Positions 27,276 through 37,673 are shown, counted from the first letter of the stretch. The stretch: DNA of 64,000 nt from Shewanella ulleungensis (GCF_014648315.1 NZ_BMQW01000005.1:62001-126000); one strand, 5' to 3'. A program made the numbers and translations. The notes: generated from the letters alone by a model not told the origin.

Positions 27276-29332
27276 TAGCCTTCCTGCGCCAAGCGTTTAA
27301 GCTTACGAGCGCGCCATGCATGTTGTAAAATAAATGCTAGTGCTAAACCAAAACCAATTTCATCACTTAATGGCGTGGCTAAAATTAGGCTGCCACCCGC
27401 AATAAAGCCTAAAATACGCTCCCATAGGTACAGTTTTTGCAATAAGTAGCCGGTAAAAATAACCCCCCAAATGCCAATGGCGACCGTGGCTTTTAGCACC
27501 ACAAACACGGTGGCAAGCACGCCGCCACCTTGCAGCATTAACGCAGGGTCGTACACAGCCATAAACGGAATAATAAACCCAGCTATGGCGATTCGAATGG
27601 CCCATAAACTGATTTTTAAACCTTTCTCTTTCGCAATTGGCGCCGCGGCAAAACAGGCCAGTGCTACTGGCGGTGTTAAATCGGCCATAATGCCAAAATA
27701 AAACACGAACATATGCGACACAATTAACGGCACACCTAAGTCTAATAAAGCCGGAGCAGCAATAGAGCTGGTAATAATGTAGTTAGGAATAGTTGGAATA
27801 CCCATACCTAATACTAAACACGTCACCATAGTTAACACTAACGACAAGAATAGGTTGTCTTGGCCCACAGCCAAAATGTAACCCGCAAAAGTGGAAGCAA
27901 TACCGGTTAACGATACAATACCAATAATCACCCCAACCAACGCACAAGCTATACCCACAGGCACCGCATGACGCGCACCTTCAACAAGTGCATGTACACA
28001 TAATGTAAGTGTTTCTTTGCCGCCTTTTACAAACCAGCTAATCACCACCAGCAAAGCAATAACACCAAATACTACGCCAATCCCTAACTGAAAAAAGCCT
28101 GCACATAGCACGCCTAACGCTACCCAAAAAGCAAAACGCATGATCTTTGACGACACATTTAAAATAATCGCTGAGCCTAAAATCACAATCGCAGTTAGCG
28201 CTAAACCGACCATGCCAGAAAACAACGGCGTGCGGCCAGAAAACAACAAACCAATTAATATAAATAGTGGAATAAGTAAGTACCAGCGAAGCTTAATAGC
28301 CGCCCAAGGATCAGGGCACTGGTCTTTAGGTAAGCCAGATAAGTTGGCGCGCTTAGCTTCTAAGTGCACCATCCAAAACACTGAGCAGAAATACAACACT
28401 GCAGGGATCATTGCCGCTTTTGCAATTTCAATAAACGGTACGTTAATCGTTTCGGCCATAATAAAAGCCACTGCGCCCATGATCGGCGGCATAATTTGAC
28501 TGCCCATACTGGACGTGGCTTCTACACCACCAGCAAATGCAGACTTATAGCCAAAACGCTTCATTAATGGAATGGTAAATTGCCCAGTAGTCACTACGTT
28601 GGCCACCCCAGAACCGGTAATCGTGCCCATCAGTGCAGATGAAACCACCGACACTTTTGCCGGACCACCAACCTTATGGCCAAATAATCCCATAGCAAAG
28701 TCGGTAAATAAGCGGATCATCCCGGCTTGCTCTAAAAATGCACCAAACAAAATGAATAAGAAGATATAAGTGGCCGACACATACGTTGGTGTGCCGTATA
28801 ACCCTTCAGTACCAAAGGCTAATTGGTTAATGATCTGGTCAACGCCATAACCACGGTGCATTAACTCACCAGGCAAAAATTCACCAAACAAACCATAGGC
28901 TAAAAACAAACCACAAATGATCGGCAAGGCAATCCCCATCACTCGTCTGGCGGCCTCAAACACAAGCACCACCAGTATGGTACCGATAATCATATCGCCT
29001 TGAGTTAGGTCACCTGAGCGTTGAATTAAGTCAGCTTCAAACACCCATTGATAGGCTGCTGTCGCCATACCAGCTAAGCCAAGTACCCAAGCTAGAGGCT
29101 GCCAAGGTTTACTTTTACCGACCCCCGGATAACTGATAAATACCACTAACAATAAAAAGCCCACGTGCACAGCACGTAAAACCTGGGTTGAAACCGGATG
29201 AAACGCGGCAGTGGTTATTTGGAAAATAGAAAAAACCAATGCCACTACAAATAAAGCTTTTGGCCAATCACGAGTGTCAGCACTTAAGCCTTGCTCTGAC
29301 AAAGTGTTCTGGTTAATGGATGGATCGCTCAT
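27275..29332 (-). CDS. TRAP transporter permease, fused 4TM/12TM (TAXI type)
   Basis: 685 aa, about 16-18 hydrophobic helices. The small (Q) and large (M) subunits are fused, as usual for TAXI-TRAP systems. Family segments: EAARRVMGIALPIICGLFLAYG, TGSGVANVVTTGQFTIP, MGSQIMPPIMGAVAFIMAE and LGMGIPTIPNYIITS in separate positions. It takes up an organic acid with a Na+ or H+ gradient. AGAGG precedes ATG. It follows the binding-protein gene after a stem-loop. Confidence 0.95.
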   Translation of the reverse strand: MSDPSINQNTLSEQGLSADTRDWPKALFVVALVFSIFQITTAAFHPVSTQVLRAVHVGFLLLVVFISYPGVGKSKPWQPLAWVLGLAGMATAAYQWVFEADLIQRSGDLTQGDMIIGTILVVLVFEAARRVMGIALPIICGLFLAYGLFGEFLPGELMHRGYGVDQIINQLAFGTEGLYGTPTYVSATYIFLFILFGAFLEQAGMIRLFTDFAMGLFGHKVGGPAKVSVVSSALMGTITGSGVANVVTTGQFTIPLMKRFGYKSAFAGGVEATSSMGSQIMPPIMGAVAFIMAETINVPFIEIAKAAMIPAVLYFCSVFWMVHLEAKRANLSGLPKDQCPDPWAAIKLRWYLLIPLFILIGLLFSGRTPLFSGMVGLALTAIVILGSAIILNVSSKIMRFAFWVALGVLCAGFFQLGIGVVFGVIALLVVISWFVKGGKETLTLCVHALVEGARHAVPVGIACALVGVIIGIVSLTGIASTFAGYILAVGQDNLFLSLVLTMVTCLVLGMGIPTIPNYIITSSIAAPALLDLGVPLIVSHMFVFYFGIMADLTPPVALACFAAAPIAKEKGLKISLWAIRIAIAGFIIPFMAVYDPALMLQGGGVLATVFVVLKATVAIGIWGVIFTGYLLQKLYLWERILGFIAGGSLILATPLSDEIGFGLALAFILQHAWRARKLKRLAQEG

Positions 29333-29385
29333 GGTATGCCTCTACGCTGACTACGGCTAAAAATCGGTATGCATTAAAAACAAAT

Positions 29386-29423
29386 AAGCGCTTGCTTGGT
29401 ATGTGTTATCCAAACAAGCGCTT
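29386..29423 (-). promoter_or_regulatory. Intercistronic stem-loop between TRAP binding protein and permease
   Basis: Fourteen-base-pair stem (AAGCGCTTGCTTGG / CCAAACAAGCGCTT, one G-T wobble) with a 10-nt loop, followed on the minus strand by T-rich sequence. Such structures often keep binding-protein mRNA more abundant than permease mRNA. Confidence 0.75.
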
Positions 29424-29441
29424 CAAGGTAGAAAAAGTGAA

Positions 29442-30395
29442 TTACAGCGCATTCACTTCTTTGTAGTAGCGCTCAGCACCTGGGTGCAATGGTATAGGTA
29501 GGTTTTTAGTCGCTTTATCTAGACTAATATCTTTAGCGGCAGAGTGCGCAGTACCTAAGCGTTCTAGATTGTCGAACATCAGCTTAGTCATTTGATACGC
29601 CACTTCATCAGACACTTTGCTGTGACTTACCAGTAAGTTTTGGATCGCAACCGTACTAACATCCTCAGTTTGGCCTTCATAAGTATTAGCCGTAATCACC
29701 CCCACCTGATAAGCAGGGTTATTAATTTTAGCGACAACATCCTCAGGAATGGCAACAAAGTTAATGTCCATTGTTGCGGCTAAGTCGCGAATCGCCGCCA
29801 TACCTAAACCAGATGATTGTAACGTGGCATCAAGTTGACGGTTTTTAATCAGCTCGACAGACTCGGCATAAGGTAAAAACTCCACTTTTCCCATGTCGTC
29901 ATAACTTAAGCCGGCAGCAGCAAAAATAGCGCGGGCATTAAGCTCAGTACCAGATTTAGGTGCACCAACAGAAATACGCTTGCCTTTTAAGTCAGCCAAC
30001 GTCTTGATACCAGCATCTTTATTGGCAACGATTTGAATAAAGTTTGGATATGTTGCAGCAATCACACGTAACTTTTTCAATGGTGCTTTAAAGCCAGCTT
30101 CAGTATCGCCTTCCCATGCTGCAGACACAGAATCACCCAGTGCAAGCGCTAATTCACCACGGCCAGCTTGTAATAAGTTAAGGTTTTCAACTGAGGCTTT
30201 AGTGGCTTGTACTGAAGTTTTAGAGCCTTCAATACCATTACTGTAAAGCTGGGAAAGCGCAACACCAATTGGGTAGTAAACACCACTGGTACCGCCGGTG
30301 AGAATATTAATAAAAGTAGGAGCGGCCATGACTGCGGTACTGATTGATAACGCAGCCGCTGCGCCTATCATACAAAAGCGTTTAGTTAATTTCAT
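29442..30395 (-). CDS. TAXI-family TRAP solute-binding protein
   Basis: Periplasmic binding protein of about 317 aa. The signal peptide ends ISTAVMA-AP; TAXI landmarks are LTGGTSGVYYPIGVALSQLY and LADLKGKRISVGAPKSGTE. It delivers solute (glutamate or another carboxylate are known family ligands; not deducible here) to the TRAP permease. AAGGA lies upstream of ATG 30395; a longer reading from 30458 has no signal-peptide logic. Confidence 0.92.
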   Translation of the reverse strand: MKLTKRFCMIGAAAALSISTAVMAAPTFINILTGGTSGVYYPIGVALSQLYSNGIEGSKTSVQATKASVENLNLLQAGRGELALALGDSVSAAWEGDTEAGFKAPLKKLRVIAATYPNFIQIVANKDAGIKTLADLKGKRISVGAPKSGTELNARAIFAAAGLSYDDMGKVEFLPYAESVELIKNRQLDATLQSSGLGMAAIRDLAATMDINFVAIPEDVVAKINNPAYQVGVITANTYEGQTEDVSTVAIQNLLVSHSKVSDEVAYQMTKLMFDNLERLGTAHSAAKDISLDKATKNLPIPLHPGAERYYKEVNAL

Positions 30396-30641
30396 TACAA
30401 TATCCTTATTTCTTATATGGTTATCTGTCTTATTGTGCTGATACCCTAACACCGACATTCAGTGTGATCTATATAGACTAAAGGCTAATGCCGTAAACCT
30501 AAATATTATTTGTTTTCGAATTCAGTGACTTCGGGCATCGATGAAAAAACCTCAATCAAATTAAGCAGGCTAATAGCGTGTTTTATCGTCCATTTAAGGG
30601 AACAATAATGCCGTAATCTCGAGTATAGTTCGCTTAATAAA
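30396..30641. other. Gap between TRAP operon and GDPD gene
   Basis: Leader and promoter region of the TRAP operon. I see no further gene or repeat in it. Confidence 0.5.
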
Positions 30642-30668
30642 AAAGGTGCCAACAATGTTGGCACCTTT
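30642..30668. terminator. Terminator after the glycerophosphodiesterase gene
   Basis: Stem GGTGCCAAC / GTTGGCACC extended by A-T pairs, with U run on the minus strand (TTTTTTATT). About 70 bp past the stop codon. Confidence 0.85.
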
Positions 30669-30738
30669 CGTCATGGTATTTGTGTTAAAAGACGTTGAAC
30701 ACAAACCGTTGCGGTTGATGATCCCAAATCTATGTTCG

Positions 30739-32016
30739 TTACATTCCCATGCAATTAGCATAGTAAGTGACAGTAGCAGGCCAATCGGAAAAGATGCCTA
30801 TCACACCCACATCTTTAGCCAGCACATCAACCAACTCATAGGTGTCACCTTCATTATCAATTACATCAGCAATACTTTGATAATACCAACCGCCACCGCC
30901 CTGACTGAGCAGGCCAGAACGCTCTAGCGACCAAGCAATGATTTTCAATCCTGCTGCATTCGCAGCATTCGCGTATTCAGAAGGCACAATAGTGTTATTG
31001 TCATCTAAGGTGACCAACATCCACAGTGGCGGCGCAATAATTTTTACACCATCTGCGGCTAAAGTATCCATGCTTGGTGACCAAGTCGCACTATTTTGTG
31101 GATCAAATCCAGCCTCACTATCACGACCATCAAGGTATACTGCTTGCTCAGCAAACTCTGGGGCATTCGCTATCCAGTACTTCACATCATCTAAATTAAA
31201 CGATTGTGGGAAAACCTGCGACGCATCAACACCTGCAGCGGTATATTCATCAAGCATTTTTTGCGCATAATCTTGTTGGCTAAAACCATCAAATGGCATA
31301 GTCACACTGGCAGATTTAAGCTCAGGTGTCATTTTTACCCCAGCAGACTTAAATAACGCAATACTTTCTGCGTGAGTCATTAACGTGCCAGTGGCCGCAT
31401 ATAAGTCGGTGCGCCAGTTCGGAGTGCCATCCATAAACTCAGCAACTGTGGTCGCATTAGGGTTATAGCCATCCATTTTGCCTTTTAAGGTTTTAAACTC
31501 AGCAAGACTAATGTCGCTGGTACAACAGGTCGCGGTTGCACTAACACCGTTAGCCGCATCTGCTGGCGTAAAGGGTACAGAGCACTTATTGGCTAATGCA
31601 GGAATAGATAAAATATTAGTCGTGGTGGCTAAGTCGCATTGTGAATGACGGCACACTAAGGCTTTGTCGTTGGTAAAGGTCACGTCACACTCAACAATAC
31701 CTGCACCAGAATCAATAGCGGCTTGGTAGGCTTCTTTAGTGTGTTCAGGAAATTGCATTGAGGCACCGCGGTGACCAATAGAAAAGTCGCTACGATAAAA
31801 TGGCCCAGACTCGCATTGAGCTAACTGGGTTTTCAATTCGCTATCTTGCATTTGATCAACTAAAAAAAGCGGCCTTGGCCCCACTTGCGCACTGATACTT
31901 TTATCAACATCCGTTGATGATGTATTGTCGCTATCGTTACTGTTACACGCTGATAAACAAAATAAACTACTCAATATTGCCAACGCACCCAATGTTATCT
32001 TGTTGTTCCTTGTCAT
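30739..32016 (-). CDS. Glycerophosphodiester phosphodiesterase lipoprotein
   Basis: 425 aa. The lipobox is LSACN, so it is membrane-anchored in the periplasm or outer membrane. GDPD catalytic landmarks: [14 protein letters not shown] (His-Arg, Glu), [11 protein letters not shown] (Glu, Asp) and VCRHSQCDL (second His). An insertion of about 70 residues with several cysteines follows the first catalytic block. It releases glycerol-3-phosphate from phospholipid head groups, giving phosphorus and carbon. AAGGAG precedes ATG. No Pho box was recognised upstream. Confidence 0.88.
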   Translation of the reverse strand: MTRNNKITLGALAILSSLFCLSACNSNDSDNTSSTDVDKSISAQVGPRPLFLVDQMQDSELKTQLAQCESGPFYRSDFSIGHRGASMQFPEHTKEAYQAAIDSGAGIVECDVTFTNDKALVCRHSQCDLATTTNILSIPALANKCSVPFTPADAANGVSATATCCTSDISLAEFKTLKGKMDGYNPNATTVAEFMDGTPNWRTDLYAATGTLMTHAESIALFKSAGVKMTPELKSASVTMPFDGFSQQDYAQKMLDEYTAAGVDASQVFPQSFNLDDVKYWIANAPEFAEQAVYLDGRDSEAGFDPQNSATWSPSMDTLAADGVKIIAPPLWMLVTLDDNNTIVPSEYANAANAAGLKIIAWSLERSGLLSQGGGGWYYQSIADVIDNEGDTYELVDVLAKDVGVIGIFSDWPATVTYYANCMGM

Positions 32017-32168
32017 TCCATCACTCCTTAACTGTAATCATTAATCTAACGTTACTGACGTTGTGTTGCACCATTTAAATCAACAGGCTCTCACCATTAA
32101 TTTGAATGGCATAGATTGTGTAGATGGCATAGTCTATTAGTTAAATGTTAATGAAATAATGAAGTTAT

Positions 32169-32828
32169 ATGACAATTAAAACGCCTGAGATTAGTACTGC
32201 CAAACCAACACTGTATTATGTTCACGATCCTATGTGTAGCTGGTGCTGGGGCTACCGCCCTACATGGGACATACTGCAACAAAAGTTAAGACAAGAATTT
32301 GGGCAGAAACTTGATGTCACCTACCTTGTTGGCGGCCTAGCACCTGACTCAGCGGAGCCGATGCCAGAAGCGATGCAACAGATGCTTGAGCAAACATGGC
32401 AAAGAATTAACCAGCAGTTAGGCACTCAGTTTAATCACGATTTTTGGCGTACATGTAAGCCACGGCGTTCTACCTACCCAGCTTGCCGAGCAACACTAGT
32501 TGCCCGCCAACATGGCCAGGAACAAGCCATGGTAAATGCGATTCAGCATGCTTATTATTTACATGCCAACAATCCGTCAGATATTGACGTGTTGTGTGCA
32601 TTGGCCGAAACCTTAGGCATTAATGTTGATCAATTTAAACAACAATTGTTAAGTGAACAAACTGAACAGCTTCTACAAAAAGAGATTCACTTTGCCCGTA
32701 AACTGCCAATCCAAGGATTTCCGTCGTTAGTACTCGTAGCCAATAATCAGGCTTACCCTATAACGCTTGATTATCAACAATGGCAAACCAGTTTGACTGA
32801 CATTCAAGCCCTGCTTTCTAAAATTTAG
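32169..32828 (+). CDS. DsbA-family (FrnE-like) thioredoxin-fold protein
   Basis: 219 aa with CSWC at residues 23-26 (PMCSWCWGYRP), a helical insertion, and the cis-proline loop IQGFPSLVL. No signal peptide, so it should act in the cytoplasm, like FrnE/polyketide-type DsbA relatives rather than periplasmic DsbA. Substrate unknown. Divergent from the GDPD gene. Confidence 0.88.
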   Translation: MTIKTPEISTAKPTLYYVHDPMCSWCWGYRPTWDILQQKLRQEFGQKLDVTYLVGGLAPDSAEPMPEAMQQMLEQTWQRINQQLGTQFNHDFWRTCKPRRSTYPACRATLVARQHGQEQAMVNAIQHAYYLHANNPSDIDVLCALAETLGINVDQFKQQLLSEQTEQLLQKEIHFARKLPIQGFPSLVLVANNQAYPITLDYQQWQTSLTDIQALLSKI

Positions 32829-33005
32829 GTGCTCAGGATTGATACTCAATATTAGAATAGAGAACTAAGATAGAAAGCAAGTATAGAGAGCTAGAAGCTA
32901 GGGCTGGCATCTTGGTTTAAGCTTGCGTGGTTGTATCGCTTTAATTAGTGATATTCTATACTCCTGCGCGTTGAATACGACGTGATATCTAACATGAGGC
33001 AATGC

Positions 33006-33683
33006 ATGGCAAATCGTAAGCGCGGTTTTTTCGGATGGACCTGGTATTTTACATGGCGCTTTTTAGCTTTACTGACGCTTTTTTTGTTGTTGCTAAGATT
33101 TGCACCACCTCCAACAACCTCATTTATACTACAAAGCGATTATCCGGTTAGCCAAGATTGGGTCAGCATTGATGAACTGCCTGCGCATATACCACTTGCC
33201 ATGGTCGCCTCAGAAGATCAACTTTTCCCTCAACATTATGGCGTCGATTTTAATGCTATCAGCAAAGCGATTGAGCAATACGACGACGGTCAAGGCTTGC
33301 GTGGTGCCAGCACGATTACTCAACAAACAGCCAAAAACCTCTTATTATGGCCAGGGCAAAGCTTTGTTCGTAAAGGATTAGAAGCCGTGTTAGCGTTAGG
33401 CCTTGAAGCTATTTGGGGCAAAAAACGCATTTTAGAAGTGTACGTAAACGTGGCCGAATTTGGTAAAGGCATTTATGGCGTAGAAGCAGCCAGCCAACAC
33501 TATTTTAATAAACCCGCAAAATATCTTAGCAGCAAAGAAGCGGCAAAACTGGCGGTATTGTTACCTAGCCCGCGTAATCGTAACCCAAACCACTTAACTC
33601 CATATCTTAGCCAACGTGTGGTATGGGTTGAACGGCAAATGCGCCAACTGGGCACGGGTTATTTAACCCCTATTCTTAAATAG
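33006..33683 (+). CDS. mtgA: Monofunctional biosynthetic peptidoglycan transglycosylase
   Basis: About 225 aa, one N-terminal membrane anchor (FLALLTLFLLLLRF), then a GT51 domain: catalytic Glu in ASEDQLFPQHYGVD, GASTITQQTAKNLLLW, and EVYVNVAEFGKGIYG. It polymerises lipid II into glycan strands without a transpeptidase domain. GAGG lies 6 nt before ATG 33006; upstream ATGs at 32982 and 32994 are less well placed. Confidence 0.94.
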   Translation: MANRKRGFFGWTWYFTWRFLALLTLFLLLLRFAPPPTTSFILQSDYPVSQDWVSIDELPAHIPLAMVASEDQLFPQHYGVDFNAISKAIEQYDDGQGLRGASTITQQTAKNLLLWPGQSFVRKGLEAVLALGLEAIWGKKRILEVYVNVAEFGKGIYGVEAASQHYFNKPAKYLSSKEAAKLAVLLPSPRNRNPNHLTPYLSQRVVWVERQMRQLGTGYLTPILK

Positions 33684-33910
33684 CCTGAGCTTAGAGAGCT
33701 TCCTCTTAAAAAATGGAAAGAGAGCAGCATATTACTCATCATTGTGGTCTTAGCCGTAAACTGCGCAATATTTTGCACAAAAGGCACGGTTCTTCCGAGT
33801 CGCTAACGCTGCAGACCATTCAAGATGAAAGCCTTAATTAAAGGGATTTGAGCCATTTTTACTGCTAGAATGCAGCCTTATTTCTATTGGCTTTACGATA
33901 AAGGCAGGCT

Positions 33911-35845
33911 ATGACCGTTCTTCTGATGACCCCTCCAATGACCCAACTTAATACGCCGTATCCAGCAACGGCGTATTTAACGGGGTTTTTACGTTCACGA
34001 GGCTATGAAGCGGTTCAGCGAGATCCTGCCATTGAGTTGTTTCTTGAAATGATGACCGCACCTGCGCTAGAGGTGATCCGTCAACATGTAGAAGAAAACT
34101 TCGAGCAATTTGAAGACGATGAATTACCTGATGTTATTTTTAATTTTTTAGCCGAATTTGACCGTTACCACCTCACGGTAGAACCCGCAATTCGCTTTTT
34201 ACAAGGCAAAGATCCAAGCCTTGCCATGCGCATCAACACCCGTCGTTTTTTACCCGAAGGCCCAGCATTTGACGCCATAGCACAAATGGAAGCTGTGTCG
34301 GGCGACGTGCTGCAAGCTGCTTTTGGTAATCTTGGCGTGCAAGATAAAGCCAAATATCTGGCCACGTTATTCATTAACGACCTGTCGAACGTCATCACCC
34401 AAGGGGTTGATCCGTATTTTGAAGTCAGCCGTTATGGCGAGCGCCTCGCCGCGGCCAACCCAACATTTGATAATTTATATGACACTTTAATGGGTGAACC
34501 GAGTTTTAGTTCGGACATTTTAGAGCAGCTCGTCGAGCAATATTTAGAAGAAACTCAACCTAGCGTAATCGCATTAACCGTGCCGTTCCCTGGCAATATG
34601 CTTGGCGCATTACGCATTGCACAAACTTGCAAAGCCATCAATCCTGAGCTGCCTATTGTTATGGGTGGCGGCTTTGTGAATACTGAGCTGCGAGCATTAA
34701 AAGACCCAAGAGTATTCGAATTTGTCGACTTTATTTGTTTAGACGACGGCGAACGCCCATTAATTACCTTACTAGAATACTTTGAGGGCAAGCGCGAAGT
34801 CGATGAGCTAGTACGAACTTACTTTTTAGCAGAAGATGAAAACGGCGAGCCTTACGTTCATCTTAATCAAAATACTGAGCTACACGACATTCCACAATCT
34901 GAGGTCGGCGCACCAATTTACGATGGTTTGCCATTAACCGAGTACTTGTCGTTATGCGAAATGCTCAACCCAATGCACCGCATTTGGAGTGATGGCCGCT
35001 GGAACAAATTAACCATCGCCCACGGTTGTTACTGGCGTAAATGCAGCTTTTGCGATGTCAGCCTAGATTATATCGACCGCTACGATACCGCGGGTGCAGA
35101 TGTTTTGGTCGACCGCATCGAAGCGCTCATCGCCGAAACCGGACAAACTGGTTTCCATTTTGTCGATGAAGCTTTACCACCAAAAACCTTATTCGCATTC
35201 GCCAAACGATTGATTGAACGTAACGTAGTGATCAGTTGGTGGGGCAATATTCGTTTTGAGCGCACCTTTAGCCCAGCACGTTGCCAGCTATTGGCAGACT
35301 CTGGTTGTATCGCCGTCAGCGGCGGCCTTGAAGTCGCGTCAGACAGATTATTAAAGTTGATGAAAAAAGGCGTCAGTGTTGAACGCGTCGCCCAGGTTAC
35401 CAAAGCATTTAGCGACGCGGGCATTTTGGTACACGCTTATTTAATGTATGGCTTCCCGACGCAAACCGAGCAAGAAACGATTGATGCATTAGAGATGGTG
35501 CGTCAGTTGATGCAACAAGGCTGTTTCCAGTCGGCCTACTGGCATCGTTTTGTCGCCACCGCACACAGCCCAATCGGCATGAACCCGGAAGAGTTTGGCA
35601 TCACCCTAGATCCACGCCCAGAGGTATTTTTTGCTGAAAACGATGTCGACTTTACCGACCCAACCGGCACCGATCACGACATGCTCGGCGAAGGATTACG
35701 CAAAGCGCTCTACAACTACATGCACGGTATCGGTTTCGATCAACCCATGAGCTTTTGGTTTGATCAGCGAGTATCACGCACCACAATGAAGAAAGACATG
35801 ATCTCAAAAGCAATTAGCAATTTTATTTTGAGCCAAGAAGAGTAA
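33911..35845 (+). CDS. Radical SAM protein with B12-binding-type N-terminal domain
   Basis: 644 aa. The N-terminal half has a Rossmann-like block of the cobalamin-binding type (SVIALTVPFPGNMLGALRIA; LPIVMGGGFVNTEL) but no DxHxxG base-off motif. The radical SAM cluster site is GCYWRKCSFCD, i.e. CX4CX2C instead of the usual CX3CX2C. Downstream Elp3-type elements: SGGLEVASDRLLKLMKKGV and AYLMYGFPTQTEQET. Reaction unknown. AGGCAGG precedes the ATG. Monocistronic. Confidence 0.85.
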   Translation: MTVLLMTPPMTQLNTPYPATAYLTGFLRSRGYEAVQRDPAIELFLEMMTAPALEVIRQHVEENFEQFEDDELPDVIFNFLAEFDRYHLTVEPAIRFLQGKDPSLAMRINTRRFLPEGPAFDAIAQMEAVSGDVLQAAFGNLGVQDKAKYLATLFINDLSNVITQGVDPYFEVSRYGERLAAANPTFDNLYDTLMGEPSFSSDILEQLVEQYLEETQPSVIALTVPFPGNMLGALRIAQTCKAINPELPIVMGGGFVNTELRALKDPRVFEFVDFICLDDGERPLITLLEYFEGKREVDELVRTYFLAEDENGEPYVHLNQNTELHDIPQSEVGAPIYDGLPLTEYLSLCEMLNPMHRIWSDGRWNKLTIAHGCYWRKCSFCDVSLDYIDRYDTAGADVLVDRIEALIAETGQTGFHFVDEALPPKTLFAFAKRLIERNVVISWWGNIRFERTFSPARCQLLADSGCIAVSGGLEVASDRLLKLMKKGVSVERVAQVTKAFSDAGILVHAYLMYGFPTQTEQETIDALEMVRQLMQQGCFQSAYWHRFVATAHSPIGMNPEEFGITLDPRPEVFFAENDVDFTDPTGTDHDMLGEGLRKALYNYMHGIGFDQPMSFWFDQRVSRTTMKKDMISKAISNFILSQEE

Positions 35846-35918
35846 ATAGAAAGGCTTGGGTTAACCCAACAGTCATTCCTTGATTTCGTCATATTCCAGC
35901 AATGCTCAGACTCTGTCT

Positions 35919-35943
35919 TTCCGGCAATGCTTTTGAGCCGGAA
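35919..35943 (+). repeat. Palindromic intergenic repeat, copy 1
   Basis: TTCCGGC-N11-GCCGGAA followed by TCCAG; the same core recurs at 39461-39485 and 41232-41256. It can form a small hairpin. Confidence 0.75.
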
Positions 35944-36392
35944 TCCAGCTCTACGCCGTCATCCTCGAGTGCTGTTATCGGGGATCCAGGTGTTTGCTTA
36001 TGTACTTTTTGTACTTTTTGTACTTTATGGCCTGCGGCCACTAACGTCGTGGCGCTTCGCTTAGTACAAAAGCAGGAACAGTCATATTTAGTTTTATTGG
36101 CGAACCATGACATTCACTCAACGACACGCAGCACTTCTTTTGAAATAAAAAGTTCTTGTAGCTCGGCCGCCTGTCTGATGTGAAGGGATTCACAAATGCC
36201 GCGATGGCATGGTAAATGATGTTACCTACATCACATGACATTTCCCATATCCATATGAGTCAGATGCCAAAGAGCGGCCATGGGGCGGACGGTCGCCTCG
36301 CAAATCATCATGATTCAGCTTCTCGGTATTATCTTAATCTGCAGAAATAAAAAACTCAGTCAAAATTAAAAATGGGTGGTACGGTTAGATTC
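35940..36392 (+). repeat. Tandem intergenic duplication, unit 1
   Basis: Starts GGAATCCAGCTCTACGCCG and ends ACGGTTAGATTC. It shares with unit 2 a GTACTTTTT microsatellite (three copies here), the block ATGGCCTGCGGCCACTAACG, CAGGAACAGTCA and AATCATCATGATTCA. It carries about 100 bp (around 36170-36275) absent from unit 2. Short open frames inside are not convincing genes. Confidence 0.82.
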
Positions 36393-36399
36393 TTCGGAA

Positions 36400-36735
36400 G
36401 GAATCCAGCTCTACGCCGTCATCCTCGAGTGCTTTTATCGGGGATCCAGGTGTTAGCTTTGTGCTTATGTACTTTTTATACTTTATGGCCTGCGGCCACT
36501 AACGTCGTGGCGCTTCGCTTAGTCAAAAAGCAGGAACAGTCAAATTCATTAAATTGGCGAACCATTACATTCACTCACCGACACGCACAAGTACATCCTT
36601 GTAGCTCGGCCGCCCCGTCCATGGGGCGGACAGTCGTCTCGCAAATCATCATGATTCACCTTATCGGCATTACCTTAATCTGCAGAAACTACAAAACTCG
36701 GTCAAAAATTAACAATGGGTGGCACGGTTAAATTC
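36400..36735 (+). repeat. Tandem intergenic duplication, unit 2
   Basis: Same start and end words as unit 1, but shorter. At its right end a 15-bp segment (GGCACGGTTAAATTC / AGCACGGTTAAATTC) is repeated in tandem at 36721-36750. The whole 35846-36815 interval holds only repeats. Confidence 0.82.
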
Positions 36736-36815
36736 AGCACGGTTAAATTCAAATGTCATAAGTACAAAACACAAATAGAGCGGCCTACAGCTAGAAACCA
36801 TTGCCGCGAAGCAAT

Positions 36816-36853
36816 AAAAAGCCTAATCACTACAATATTCGTACTGATTAGGC
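36816..36853 (-). terminator. Terminator after the DUF4437 gene
   Basis: Stem GCCTAATCA / TGATTAGGC with a U run on the minus strand (AAAAA at 36816-36820 on plus). Confidence 0.8.
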
Positions 36854-36869
36854 CATTACTAACAAAAAG

Positions 36870-37673
36870 CTATTTTACGCTAAACGGCCCTGTCGAATTG
36901 ACATACAGTACCACTTCGGTTTTAGCATTAATTACATGCTTGCCCTGCGCGTCTGAGCTAAAAAAGCTGCTTGGGGTTAATGCTGTTAGTGTTTGTTGAT
37001 TATCCCATTGATAGGTTGCACTGCCTTTTACCACCACAGCTTTAAGTGCATTGCCGCTTTCAATCGCTCCTTTAAAACCTGCGGGAAGTTTAACAAAACT
37101 ACCATTGGCGGCGTCTGGTTTGCCCCATAAATAACTGATTTGCGCATTGCCCGCTTTCAGCCAGGTTGCATCTTTGACATTTAACCAAAACAAGTTGCTT
37201 TCAGTCATGTTAATCGAACGCTCACCATTATCAAATGCTTGCTCTACTGGTTTAACTAAATAAGGGCCGCTGTCGATTTCGAGGTATATCAGGTTATCGT
37301 CGCCATTGGCCGCTGTGATATGGCTCTCGCCTGCCGGTTGAGTCCAAAACGAACCACTTGGTAGCCACATTTTTTCAGCGCTTGGATCATCGTTATGCAT
37401 TAAGCCATCAATAACGATACCGCGGTAAGTGATGTTATGAATATGAGGCGGTGATGAAAAACCTTTTTGAAACTTCACCAGCATTCCGGTCGCCACATCT
37501 TTAGTGCGGTCGCCCCAAAGGTCTGCCGCTTTGGGGCTGGCGCCTCCGCGTGCTGGGTTAAGCATGCCCCACTCTATATTATCGGTCGAAATAACCTTAT
37601 AATCATTGGCCATCACGGGTAAAGCCATCGCACCTATAAGAGCTGCAATCGCAGTCATCGTTAATCTATTCAT
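36870..37673 (-). CDS. DUF4437 cupin-type exported protein
   Basis: About 267 aa: signal peptide (MALPVMA-ND), then two cupin-like halves (SSPPHIHNITYRGIVIDG; YQWDNQQTLTALTPSSFF). The first has candidate metal-binding His and Glu residues (PHIHN, GESHI). Function unknown. ATG 37673 gives a better ribosome-binding distance (GATGGA) than ATG 37682. Divergent from a LysR regulator that may control it. Confidence 0.8.
   Translation of the reverse strand: MNRLTMTAIAALIGAMALPVMANDYKVISTDNIEWGMLNPARGGASPKAADLWGDRTKDVATGMLVKFQKGFSSPPHIHNITYRGIVIDGLMHNDDPSAEKMWLPSGSFWTQPAGESHITAANGDDNLIYLEIDSGPYLVKPVEQAFDNGERSINMTESNLFWLNVKDATWLKAGNAQISYLWGKPDAANGSFVKLPAGFKGAIESGNALKAVVVKGSATYQWDNQQTLTALTPSSFFSSDAQGKHVINAKTEVVLYVNSTGPFSVK

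Noticed and set aside
35889..36731. Several open frames of 60-120 codons in the repeat region at 36 kb
   Set aside because: They lie on both strands of the duplicated repeat, have low-complexity translations (CTFCTFCTLWPAATN) and no ribosome-binding sites.
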